A stretch of 47,400 bases of DNA, taken from Paenibacillus rhizophilus (GTDB lineage: Bacteria; Bacillota; Bacilli; Paenibacillales; Paenibacillaceae). Made by a program: the position numbers and the translations under genes. This document shows, piece by piece, positions 40,998 to 47,400 of the stretch; the stretch's first letter is position 1; each line of letters starts with the position of its first letter. The stretch is taken from positions 1 through 47,400 of the forward strand of contig NZ_RQPI01000023.1 in the NCBI RefSeq assembly GCF_003854965.1, written 5' to 3'. Below the pieces are notes generated by a model. That model was given only the letters and a program-made list of their open reading frames with translations, was not told the DNA's origin and searched no databases.

Positions 40998-42287
40998 TTA
41001 CTGGTTCGTCTTTGGCCGTATCGCCTTCACGTTGCCCATATAAGGCTGAAGACGTTCCGGAATAAGCACACTGCCGTCCTCCTGCTGATAATTCTCCAGA
41101 ATGGCAGCTACTGTGCGTCCTACCGCCAAAGCCGAGCCATTGAGCGTATGCACGAATTCCGGCTTGGCTTTCGGCTCCTTGCGGAATCGGATGTTGGCCC
41201 GCCGGGCCTGGAAGTCCTCGGTATTCGAGCAGGACGAAATTTCACGGTACATGCCGCTTTCCGGCAGCCAAACTTCGAGATCATAGGTCTTGGCCGCGGT
41301 AAAGCCCATATCGCCTGTACAGAGCGCCAGCACGCGGTAGGGCAGCTCGAGCAGCTGCAGTACGCTTTCGGCGTTCGCCGTCATTTTCTCAAGCTCTTCA
41401 TAAGAGGATTCCGGCGATGTCAGCTTGACCAGCTCTACCTTGTTGAATTGATGCTGGCGGATCAGCCCACGGGTATCCCGTCCGGCCGAACCGGCTTCCG
41501 AGCGGAAGCAGGAGCTGTAAGCGACAAAATACTTCGGCAAATCGGAAGCGTTCAGGATTTCCTCCCGGTAATAGTTCGTTACCGGCACTTCGGCCGTCGG
41601 AATCAGGTAGTACTCCGTGTCGCGCAGCTTGAACAGGTCCTCTTCGAATTTAGGGAGCTGCCCCGTGCCGTACAGACTGTCTTTATTGACAATATACGGC
41701 GGCAGCATTTCCTCGTAATGATGCTCCCCGCTATGCAGGTCCATCATAAAGTTGATCACCGAGCGCTCCAGGCGGGCTCCAAGACCTTTATAAAACACAA
41801 AACGCGATCCCGTCACCTTGGCAGCGGCCTCAAAGTCTAGGATATCCAGGTTCTGCGCCAGCTCCCAGTGAGACTTGGGTGTAAAGCCGAATTCACGCGG
41901 CTGCGACCAGCGGCGCACTTCCACATTCTCTTCCTCGGATCTGCCTACCGGCACCGACTCGTGGGGAATGTTCGGAATGCTCAGCATCAGCTCGGAAATT
42001 TGATTTTCCAGCTCCCGCACTTCATCGTCCAGTTCTTTAATCCGGTCCGATACATTCCGCATTTCGGCAATAAGCTCGTCGGCCGGCTCTCCGCTCTTTT
42101 TTCTCTTGGCGACCTCGCCCGAGACGGTGTTGCGGCGGTTCTTCAAGCTTTCCGTCTCCTGAAGCAGTTCGCGGCGGCGAAGATCCAGTGCCGGAAATCC
42201 GGAGATCAAATCCTGCGATTTGCCGCGTTTGTCGAGCGCCTCCTCAACCTTGGCATAATCTGTGCGCAATATTTTAACATCTAACAC
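40998..42287 (-). CDS. serS: Seryl-tRNA synthetase
   Basis: 429 residues from GTG 42287 (VLDVKILRTDY), chosen because AGGAGGG lies 7 nt upstream; the frame is open to 42323. An N-terminal coiled-coil arm (about 28-110) that grips the tRNA variable arm is followed by the class II catalytic core. This carries LIPTAEVPVTNYY, FRSEAGSAGRDTRGLIRQHQFNKVEL (motif 2) and LNGSALAVGRTVAAILENYQ (motif 3). No T-box fits in the short space after pdxT. Confidence 0.97.
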   Translation of the reverse strand: MLDVKILRTDYAKVEEALDKRGKSQDLISGFPALDLRRRELLQETESLKNRRNTVSGEVAKRKKSGEPADELIAEMRNVSDRIKELDDEVRELENQISELMLSIPNIPHESVPVGRSEEENVEVRRWSQPREFGFTPKSHWELAQNLDILDFEAAAKVTGSRFVFYKGLGARLERSVINFMMDLHSGEHHYEEMLPPYIVNKDSLYGTGQLPKFEEDLFKLRDTEYYLIPTAEVPVTNYYREEILNASDLPKYFVAYSSCFRSEAGSAGRDTRGLIRQHQFNKVELVKLTSPESSYEELEKMTANAESVLQLLELPYRVLALCTGDMGFTAAKTYDLEVWLPESGMYREISSCSNTEDFQARRANIRFRKEPKAKPEFVHTLNGSALAVGRTVAAILENYQQEDGSVLIPERLQPYMGNVKAIRPKTNQ

Positions 42288-42371
42288 GACATTTCCCTCC
42301 TGAAACAGCCCTAACTCTTTCAATTAGCCAGTGAAGGCTTTGAAAGAGTCAGGATGTTTATATATGCGGTT

Positions 42372-42956
42372 TTACTGTCCGGCCGTACCGGCAGCCTGCA
42401 CCATATCCGTAAAGTACTGATGCAGCCGGTAATCATCCGTCAATTCCGGGTGAAAAGAAGACACAAGCAAGTTACCCTCACGCGCGGTTACAATCTCGTC
42501 TTTATAGACGGACAGCACATCAACATTCGGGCCAACTTTCTCAATAAGCGGAGCCCGTATGAATACTGCCCGGACCGGTTCCTCAATTCCTTTTACATCC
42601 AGGTCGCATTCAAAGCTTTCCCGCTGTCTTCCAAAGGCATTCCGTGCCACGGTAATATCCATCAGTTCCAGATGTGCCGGTTCTCCGCCCGCAATTTCCT
42701 TTGCCAGCACAATAAGTCCGGCACATGTCCCGAAGACCGGCTTGCCTTGGCCTGCAAACTCGCGAACTGCTTCAATGAAGCCGTACTTGCGCATCAGCTT
42801 GCCGATGGTTGTGCTCTCGCCTCCAGGAATGATCAGTCCATCCACCTCGTCAAGCTGCTCTATCCGCTTGATTGGCGTCCCTTCGGCTCCCGTCTTGCCG
42901 ATGCTCACAATATGTTCCGTTACAGCGCCCTGAAGCGCCAGCACTCCTATCTTCAT
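42372..42956 (-). CDS. pdxT: Pyridoxal 5'-phosphate synthase glutaminase subunit
   Basis: 194 residues. Class I amidotransferase triad: Cys in VFGTCAGLIVLAKE, His and Glu in VSSFHPELTDD. It feeds ammonia to PdxS in the DXP-independent PLP pathway. Start ATG 42956, 18 nt after pdxS with a GAGAAGG RBS. Confidence 0.97.
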   Translation of the reverse strand: MKIGVLALQGAVTEHIVSIGKTGAEGTPIKRIEQLDEVDGLIIPGGESTTIGKLMRKYGFIEAVREFAGQGKPVFGTCAGLIVLAKEIAGGEPAHLELMDITVARNAFGRQRESFECDLDVKGIEEPVRAVFIRAPLIEKVGPNVDVLSVYKDEIVTAREGNLLVSSFHPELTDDYRLHQYFTDMVQAAGTAGQ

Positions 42957-42974
42957 TTCAAACCCTTCTCTCTA

Positions 42975-43856
42975 TTACCAGCCGCGCTCGGACATCCGTT
43001 CGGCTGCGGTCAGAGTTGCAATATCAATGCCTTTCATCGCTGCGCCAAGATTCTTGGACACTTCAGCGATCAGCTTATAATCGGTGTAATGGGTAGTCGC
43101 CTCAACAATAGCACGGGCGAATTTCTCCGGGTTGTCCGATTTGAAAATACCGGAGCCTACAAATACGCCATCCGCTCCCAGATGCATCATCAGTGCGGCA
43201 TCGGCCGGAGTGGCCACGCCGCCTGCAGCGAAGTTAACGACAGGCAGCTTGCCAAGCTCATGAACTTCAAGCAGCAGATCGTAAGACACGCCAAGATTTT
43301 TGGCTTCGGCATACAGCTCGTCCTTCGACAAATTTTGAACCTTGCGGATTTGGCTGTTGATATAGCGCATATGACGTACAGCCTCTACGATGTTGCCGGT
43401 TCCCGGCTCGCCTTTGGTACGGATCATGGACGCGCCTTCGCTGATGCGGCGCAGCGCTTCTCCCAGATCCTTCGCTCCGCAGACGAACGGCACGGTAAAT
43501 TCATGTTTATCAATATGGAATACTTCATCCGCAGGAGTCAGCACTTCGCTTTCGTCCAGGTAGTCGACTCCCAGGGATTCCAGCACCTTGGCTTCTACAT
43601 AATGACCGATTCTGGCCTTGGCCATAACGGGGATGCTTACAACCTTGATAACCTCTTCCACGATGGTAGGATCGGCCATACGGGCCACGCCGCCAGCTGC
43701 ACGAATGTCGGATGGCACACGCTCCAGAGCCATAACGGCAACAGCGCCTGCAGCTTCGGCAATTTTAGCCTGTTCCGCATTCATGACGTCCATGATGACG
43801 CCGCCTTTCTGCATTTCTGCCATACCCCTTTTAACTCTCGATGTTCCTGTTTCCAT
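42975..43856 (-). CDS. pdxS: Pyridoxal 5'-phosphate synthase lyase subunit
   Basis: 293 residues, one of the most conserved bacterial proteins. It makes PLP from ribose 5-phosphate and glyceraldehyde 3-phosphate. The catalytic Lys is in MAKARIGHYVEAKVLESLGVDYLDESEVLTP and a second Lys in RTKGEPGTGN. Twelve PdxS and twelve PdxT subunits form the enzyme. Start ATG 43856, RBS GGGAGGC. A weak promoter with TATATT lies upstream near 43917. Confidence 0.98.
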   Translation of the reverse strand: METGTSRVKRGMAEMQKGGVIMDVMNAEQAKIAEAAGAVAVMALERVPSDIRAAGGVARMADPTIVEEVIKVVSIPVMAKARIGHYVEAKVLESLGVDYLDESEVLTPADEVFHIDKHEFTVPFVCGAKDLGEALRRISEGASMIRTKGEPGTGNIVEAVRHMRYINSQIRKVQNLSKDELYAEAKNLGVSYDLLLEVHELGKLPVVNFAAGGVATPADAALMMHLGADGVFVGSGIFKSDNPEKFARAIVEATTHYTDYKLIAEVSKNLGAAMKGIDIATLTAAERMSERGW

Positions 43857-43962
43857 ATCTTCAAGCCTCCCGATAATCTATCTTAATCTAACTTTTTATT
43901 TTACCGCATGGCGGCTAAATATACAAGCCATTTACTCGGAATTAAGTGCTTATCTTTAAAAT

Positions 43963-45351
43963 TTAGAACAAATTCTTAATTCCCGAAAAAATGTCGCTAA
44001 AGAAACTCCCAATCGCTCTGAAGAGCAGCTTGAACCAACCGGCTTTCTCCGCTTTCTCGGATGTAATGAGATTGACTGTTTTTTGCTGGGTCCCTATTCC
44101 GTTCACTTTATACGTATAGGTAACCTTCCCCACTTTCGTGCCTTGGGCGATCGGCGCAACCAGCGTCGATGCGTCGTTGACCTGTACCGCCGACGTAACT
44201 TGCGGAGAAGCCGTTCCCTTCGGAACGACAAAGGTCGCGCCTGCGTCGGTTACCACCGGTACCGTACTCTCCTTGCCTTTCTCAACCGGAACCGTCTCAT
44301 GACCGGCAACGGTTGCTTTGGCCGAAACCACCTGCTTGACTTCAAAATTGTTAAATCCGAAATCAAGAACCTTCTTGGTCTCCGTGAAACGGTGGGCTTC
44401 GGAGTTGGCTCCCATAACCACGCTGATCAGACGCATGCCGTCCCGCACGGCGGTGCCGGTGAAACAGTTGCCCGCGCTGGAGGTATGTCCTGTCTTCAAC
44501 CCATCAAGCCCAGGATAGGCATAGGCTTTAAAGTTGGCGATATTTTTGTTCGCTTCGAGCATCCAGTTATAGTTTACCATAGGTGCTGCATCCCGTTCGC
44601 GGAATTTGTAGGATTGAATGGTCGTATATTTCGTGAAATCGGGATGGTCTGTAACAATATGCTGGGCAAGAATCGCCGCATCCATGGCCGACATTACCGT
44701 TTCCTTATCCGTATCGGGACGGAACGTAGAGGGCATATCTTCACGGCTAAGCCCGGTCGAGTTGATAAAGTACGCTGTCTTCATTCCCATCTTCTGGGCG
44801 GTCTCATTCATCAGCTTGACGAATTCCTGTTCCGAACCGGAAAGCGTCTCTGCCAGCGCTACGGTAGCATCATTAGCTGATCCAACCGCCATGGCTATGT
44901 ACAGTTCTTCAATTGTATGTTGATCTCTCTCGGCCAAAAAAATACGCGAACCAATCTGCTTGGCGGCATTTTCAGCAACGGTTACTTTCTGATCCCATGA
45001 CAGTTTGCCGTTCTTGACCGCATCGGCAATCAGATATTCCGTCATCATCTTCGTCATACTCGCTGGAGGAAGCGGCTGATCCGCATTTAGCGACAAAAGA
45101 ATCTGTCCAGTCGTCGGCTCAAGCAGTACGGCCGATTTCAGCTTCAAACGGAGCGATTGGACCGAAGGAATCGTTACGGCTGTTCCCGCAGCAGCCGGTG
45201 CGGCGGCTGTATCCGCCGAAGTCGGGACTGGCGTCTGGACGCTTCCGGCTATCGCCGGAATAGGGGATAACACAAGCATATTTAAAAGCAGACCCGCTGT
45301 TGCTGTCTTCACTGCCATTTGTTTCACACTGGATTTAGTCTTAAACTTCAA
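43963..45351 (-). CDS. dacA: D-alanyl-D-alanine carboxypeptidase (PBP5 type)
   Basis: 462 residues, TTG start at 45351 with AAGGAGAG upstream. Signal peptide (about 1-36), Ala/Pro/Thr-rich linker, then the active-site S98-x-x-K101 (PASMTKMM), SxN (GSANDATVA) and KTG (GLKTGHTSSAG). A C-terminal PBP5 domain and amphipathic anchor (WFKLLFRAIGSFFSDIFSGIKNLF) hold it to the membrane. It trims the terminal D-Ala from stem peptides. An extended -10 TGTTAGAAT lies upstream near 45400. Confidence 0.96.
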   Translation of the reverse strand: MKFKTKSSVKQMAVKTATAGLLLNMLVLSPIPAIAGSVQTPVPTSADTAAAPAAAGTAVTIPSVQSLRLKLKSAVLLEPTTGQILLSLNADQPLPPASMTKMMTEYLIADAVKNGKLSWDQKVTVAENAAKQIGSRIFLAERDQHTIEELYIAMAVGSANDATVALAETLSGSEQEFVKLMNETAQKMGMKTAYFINSTGLSREDMPSTFRPDTDKETVMSAMDAAILAQHIVTDHPDFTKYTTIQSYKFRERDAAPMVNYNWMLEANKNIANFKAYAYPGLDGLKTGHTSSAGNCFTGTAVRDGMRLISVVMGANSEAHRFTETKKVLDFGFNNFEVKQVVSAKATVAGHETVPVEKGKESTVPVVTDAGATFVVPKGTASPQVTSAVQVNDASTLVAPIAQGTKVGKVTYTYKVNGIGTQQKTVNLITSEKAEKAGWFKLLFRAIGSFFSDIFSGIKNLF

Positions 45352-45418
45352 TGGTTTTAAACTCTCCTTATGATAATCATCTCAATTGCTTGTTCTATTC
45401 TAACACAGGGGTACAATC

Positions 45419-45456
45419 AAAAAAAGACGGACAGGGCGAAATTCGTCCTGTCCGTC
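45419..45456 (-). terminator. guaB terminator
   Basis: Minus strand GACGGACAGG/CCTGTCCGTC with an 11-nt loop, followed by TTTTTT, 22 nt after the guaB stop. Confidence 0.93.
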
Positions 45457-45478
45457 CGTATTTTAAATATTGTATCGC

Positions 45479-46945
45479 CTATAGGGAATAGTTGGGCGCT
45501 TCCTTCGTAATCTGCACATCATGAGGATGGCTTTCACGAAGCCCGGCTCCGGTAATCCGGATAAAGGAGGTGTCATCGCGCAGTCCAGACAACGTCTCTG
45601 TACCGCAGTAGCCCATACCGGAACGCAATCCTCCGATCAGCTGATGCACTGTATCGGACAGCGGGCCCTTGAAGGCGACGCGGCCTTCAATCCCTTCCGG
45701 CACGAGCTTTTTATCGTCGTCCTGGAAGTAGCGATCCTTGCTGCCCTGCTTCATGGCGCTCATGCTGCCCATGCCGCGGTATACCTTGAATTTACGGCCC
45801 TGATAAATTTCGGATTCCCCAGGGCTCTCCTCCGTGCCTGCAAACAGGCTTCCCAGCATAACGGCATGCGCGCCGGCTGCGATAGCTTTTGTAATTTCTC
45901 CGGAGTACTTAATGCCTCCATCTGCGATAATCGGCACCCCGTACTCACGCGCTACAGAGGCGCAATCGTAAATGGCCGTAATCTGCGGAACGCCGATACC
46001 TGCAATGACCCGGGTGGTACAGATCGAGCCAGGACCGATACCGACTTTGACTACCGAAGCTCCCGCTTCGATCAGATCGCGTGTAGCATCGCCGGTAGCT
46101 ACATTTCCCGCCACAATCGTCAAATCGGGATACAACCCGCGCAGCTTGCGAACAGCATCGAGAATGTTGATGTGATGCCCATGGGCCGAATCGACGACAA
46201 CCAGATCGACTCCGGCGCTAACCAGCGCTTCCGCCCGCTCAAACGTATCTTTCGAAATACCGATAGCTGCTCCCACCAGGAGACGACCTTGAGCGTCCTT
46301 GGCTCCGTTAGGGAACTGAATCGCTTTTTCAATATCCTTAATAGTAATGAGGCCTTTTAAAATGTAGTTGTCATCAACAAGCGGAAGCTTCTCGATCTTA
46401 TGGCGCTGCAGTACAACCTCGGCTTCTGCAAGTGTCGTACCGACAGGAGCAGTGACCAGATTTTCCTTTGTCATTACTGCGCTGATTGGAATATTGAAAT
46501 CGTGGATAAACCGCAAATCACGGTTCGTAATAATTCCTACCAGTTTATTGTTCTCATCTACAACCGGAACACCGGAAATACGGTACTTGCCCATCAGACG
46601 CTCAGCGTCGGAAACCATATGTGTTGCGGTAAGCGAAAAAGGATTGGTAATAACACCACTCTCGGAGCGTTTGACACGGTCTACTTCTTCCGCTTGCTGC
46701 TCAATCGACATATTTTTATGGATAATGCCGACGCCGCCCTCACGTGCCATGGCAATCGCCATAGCCGCCTCAGTGACCGTATCCATACCAGCGCTAATGA
46801 GCGGAATATTCAGCTTTACATTCTTGCTTAGCACAGTGGACAGATCCACTTCCTTGGGCAGCACTTCCGATTTGCGCGGCACCAGCAACACGTCATCAAA
46901 AGTCAATCCCTCTTTACCAAATTTATCTTCCCACACCTGGGTCAT
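45479..46945 (-). CDS. guaB: IMP dehydrogenase
   Basis: 488 residues. Barrel with the catalytic loop Cys in GPGSICTTRVIAGIGVPQ, the NAD motif VDSAHGHHINIL and the flap region ending DVQITKEAPNYSL. Two CBS domains are inserted between about 95 and 215 (IHDFNIPISAVMTKEN..., IEKLPLVDDNYILKGLIT...), the usual place for ATP/GTP regulation. It makes XMP for GTP synthesis. Start ATG 46945, RBS AAGGAGG. Own strong promoter at 47107. In B. subtilis it also lies just after an rrn operon. Confidence 0.98.
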   Translation of the reverse strand: MTQVWEDKFGKEGLTFDDVLLVPRKSEVLPKEVDLSTVLSKNVKLNIPLISAGMDTVTEAAMAIAMAREGGVGIIHKNMSIEQQAEEVDRVKRSESGVITNPFSLTATHMVSDAERLMGKYRISGVPVVDENNKLVGIITNRDLRFIHDFNIPISAVMTKENLVTAPVGTTLAEAEVVLQRHKIEKLPLVDDNYILKGLITIKDIEKAIQFPNGAKDAQGRLLVGAAIGISKDTFERAEALVSAGVDLVVVDSAHGHHINILDAVRKLRGLYPDLTIVAGNVATGDATRDLIEAGASVVKVGIGPGSICTTRVIAGIGVPQITAIYDCASVAREYGVPIIADGGIKYSGEITKAIAAGAHAVMLGSLFAGTEESPGESEIYQGRKFKVYRGMGSMSAMKQGSKDRYFQDDDKKLVPEGIEGRVAFKGPLSDTVHQLIGGLRSGMGYCGTETLSGLRDDTSFIRITGAGLRESHPHDVQITKEAPNYSL

Positions 46946-47106
46946 TCCTCCTTGTATTCTTTGTTCTCACGGCCCGCGAACTTTATAAAAAAGAACATAC
47001 TTCGTCTCAAGTCCATCCACGGAGGACAGATATGCCGATCTGGAAGTACACTGGTTCTAATCGTCAAAGTAAGTTGGAGCGGTATGTCCAAAAATATATT
47101 ATTGCC
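46946..47106. other. guaB leader
   Basis: About 155 nt between the guaB promoter and ATG. No riboswitch or terminator seen; a partial PurBox-like CGCGAACTTTA near 46976 is too weak to call. Confidence 0.45.
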
Positions 47107-47135
47107 ATCTTAGCAAAGGCCTTTTATACTGTCAA
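47107..47135 (-). promoter_or_regulatory. guaB promoter
   Basis: Minus strand -35 TTGACA (47130-47135), 17 nt, -10 TAAGAT (47107-47112). Start near 47100. Confidence 0.85.
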
Positions 47136-47275
47136 GAACATTACATGAGCAGGGATTTCTTTGAAAAAATCGGCGCTGCCTTAAACAAATCCCCGGCTAT
47201 TTGTCCATCATCAGCGTACAGTTGCGTCCATTTCAGCGATAAAAAGATAGGATTTACCAGAATCAAATAAAGTAT

Positions 47276-47308
47276 ACAAAAAACCACTGCTGAAATTCAG
47301 CAGTGGTT
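47276..47308 (-). terminator. rrn operon terminator
   Basis: Minus strand AACCACTGCTGAA/TTCAGCAGTGGTT directly followed by TTTTT, a few nt after the 5S gene. Confidence 0.93.
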
Positions 47309-47312
47309 CATG

Positions 47313-47400
47313 TGCTTGGCGGCGTCCTACTCTCCCAGGACCCTTCGGTCCAAGTACCATCGGCGCTGGAGGGCTTAACGGTCGTGTTCGGGATGGGTAC
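47313..47400 (-). rRNA. rrf: 5S rRNA, 3' part (partial)
   Basis: Minus strand ends GAGAGTAGGACGCCGCCAAGC, the 5S 3' end, and contains CCCATCCCGAACACGACCG. The gene runs off the right edge. It closes a leftward rRNA operon lying beyond the window. Confidence 0.95.

Noticed and set aside
42288..42371. T-box leader before serS
   Set aside because: The gap to pdxT is too short and has no T-box sequence or terminator.
46946..47106. PurBox or purine riboswitch in the guaB leader
   Set aside because: Only a partial CGAAC-like match; no purine aptamer core.
1..47400. CRISPR arrays, insertion sequences, prophage or defence genes
   Set aside because: No regularly spaced repeats, transposase, integrase or phage structural gene was seen in any reading frame.

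Overview
The window looks like a Paenibacillus-type (Bacillota, Paenibacillaceae) chromosome segment close to the replication origin. The evidence is the nearly complete Bacillus-like order guaB-dacA-pdxS-pdxT-serS-tRNA-Ser ... tadA ... scr-dnaX-yaaK-recR-yaaL-bofA-rrn. Sporulation genes are present (bofA, spo0F, an SspP-like SASP, ywhD). By comparison with Bacillus subtilis, oriC should lie to the right of the window. Both ends are rRNA operons read leftward: the 5' tip of a 16S gene at the left edge and the 3' part of a 5S gene at the right edge. The whole window is therefore one inter-rrn segment.

Layout. 1-4.7 kb: 16S promoter and leader, bofA-yaaL, recR-ebfC-dnaX, SRP RNA and rpmE. 4.8-13.8 kb: a radical-SAM gene behind rho, then murA, fba, spo0F (broken by a one-base frameshift), pyrG with a CTP-sensing GGGC leader, and rpoE; in B. 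subtilis this block lies on the other side of oriC. 14-32 kb: a more mixed region with both strands used. It holds a subtilisin-like protease, argS-ywiB, a BNR/Ycf48-like exported protein, a class A PBP, a 3-methyladenine glycosylase, a stalk-domain protein, an AbrB/zinc-ribbon/HTH regulator, ywhD, an exported M1 aminopeptidase with a membrane partner, two NlpC/P60 hydrolases each under its own c-di-AMP (ydaO) riboswitch, an acetyltransferase, a membrane cytochrome c and a pterin dehydratase. 32-38.8 kb: motA-motB, rluF with a sporulation-type PAS histidine kinase, a cluster of five DnaA boxes, tadA and a GNAT enzyme. 39-47 kb: a lipoprotein, an SspP-like SASP, a small hypothetical, tRNA-Ser(UGA), serS, pdxT, pdxS, dacA, guaB and 5S rRNA.

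Common themes are information processing (rho, rpoE, dnaX, recR, argS, serS, SRP RNA, rRNA), nucleotide and cofactor supply (guaB, pyrG, pdxST) and envelope building or remodelling (murA, dacA, PBP, two NlpC enzymes). Sporulation control also recurs (spo0F, an HK with a Spo0F-kinase-like H box, bofA, SASP).

Most of the window is well-understood core genome. The points most worth a second look are the spo0F frameshift, the DnaA-box cluster before tadA, a family of about 115-bp triple-hairpin intergenic repeats with covarying stems (four clear copies between 14 and 30 kb), the duplicated c-di-AMP riboswitch/NlpC modules whose catalytic residues have diverged, and the three-part AbrB regulator. 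I see no CRISPR array, prophage, insertion sequence or clear defence system.
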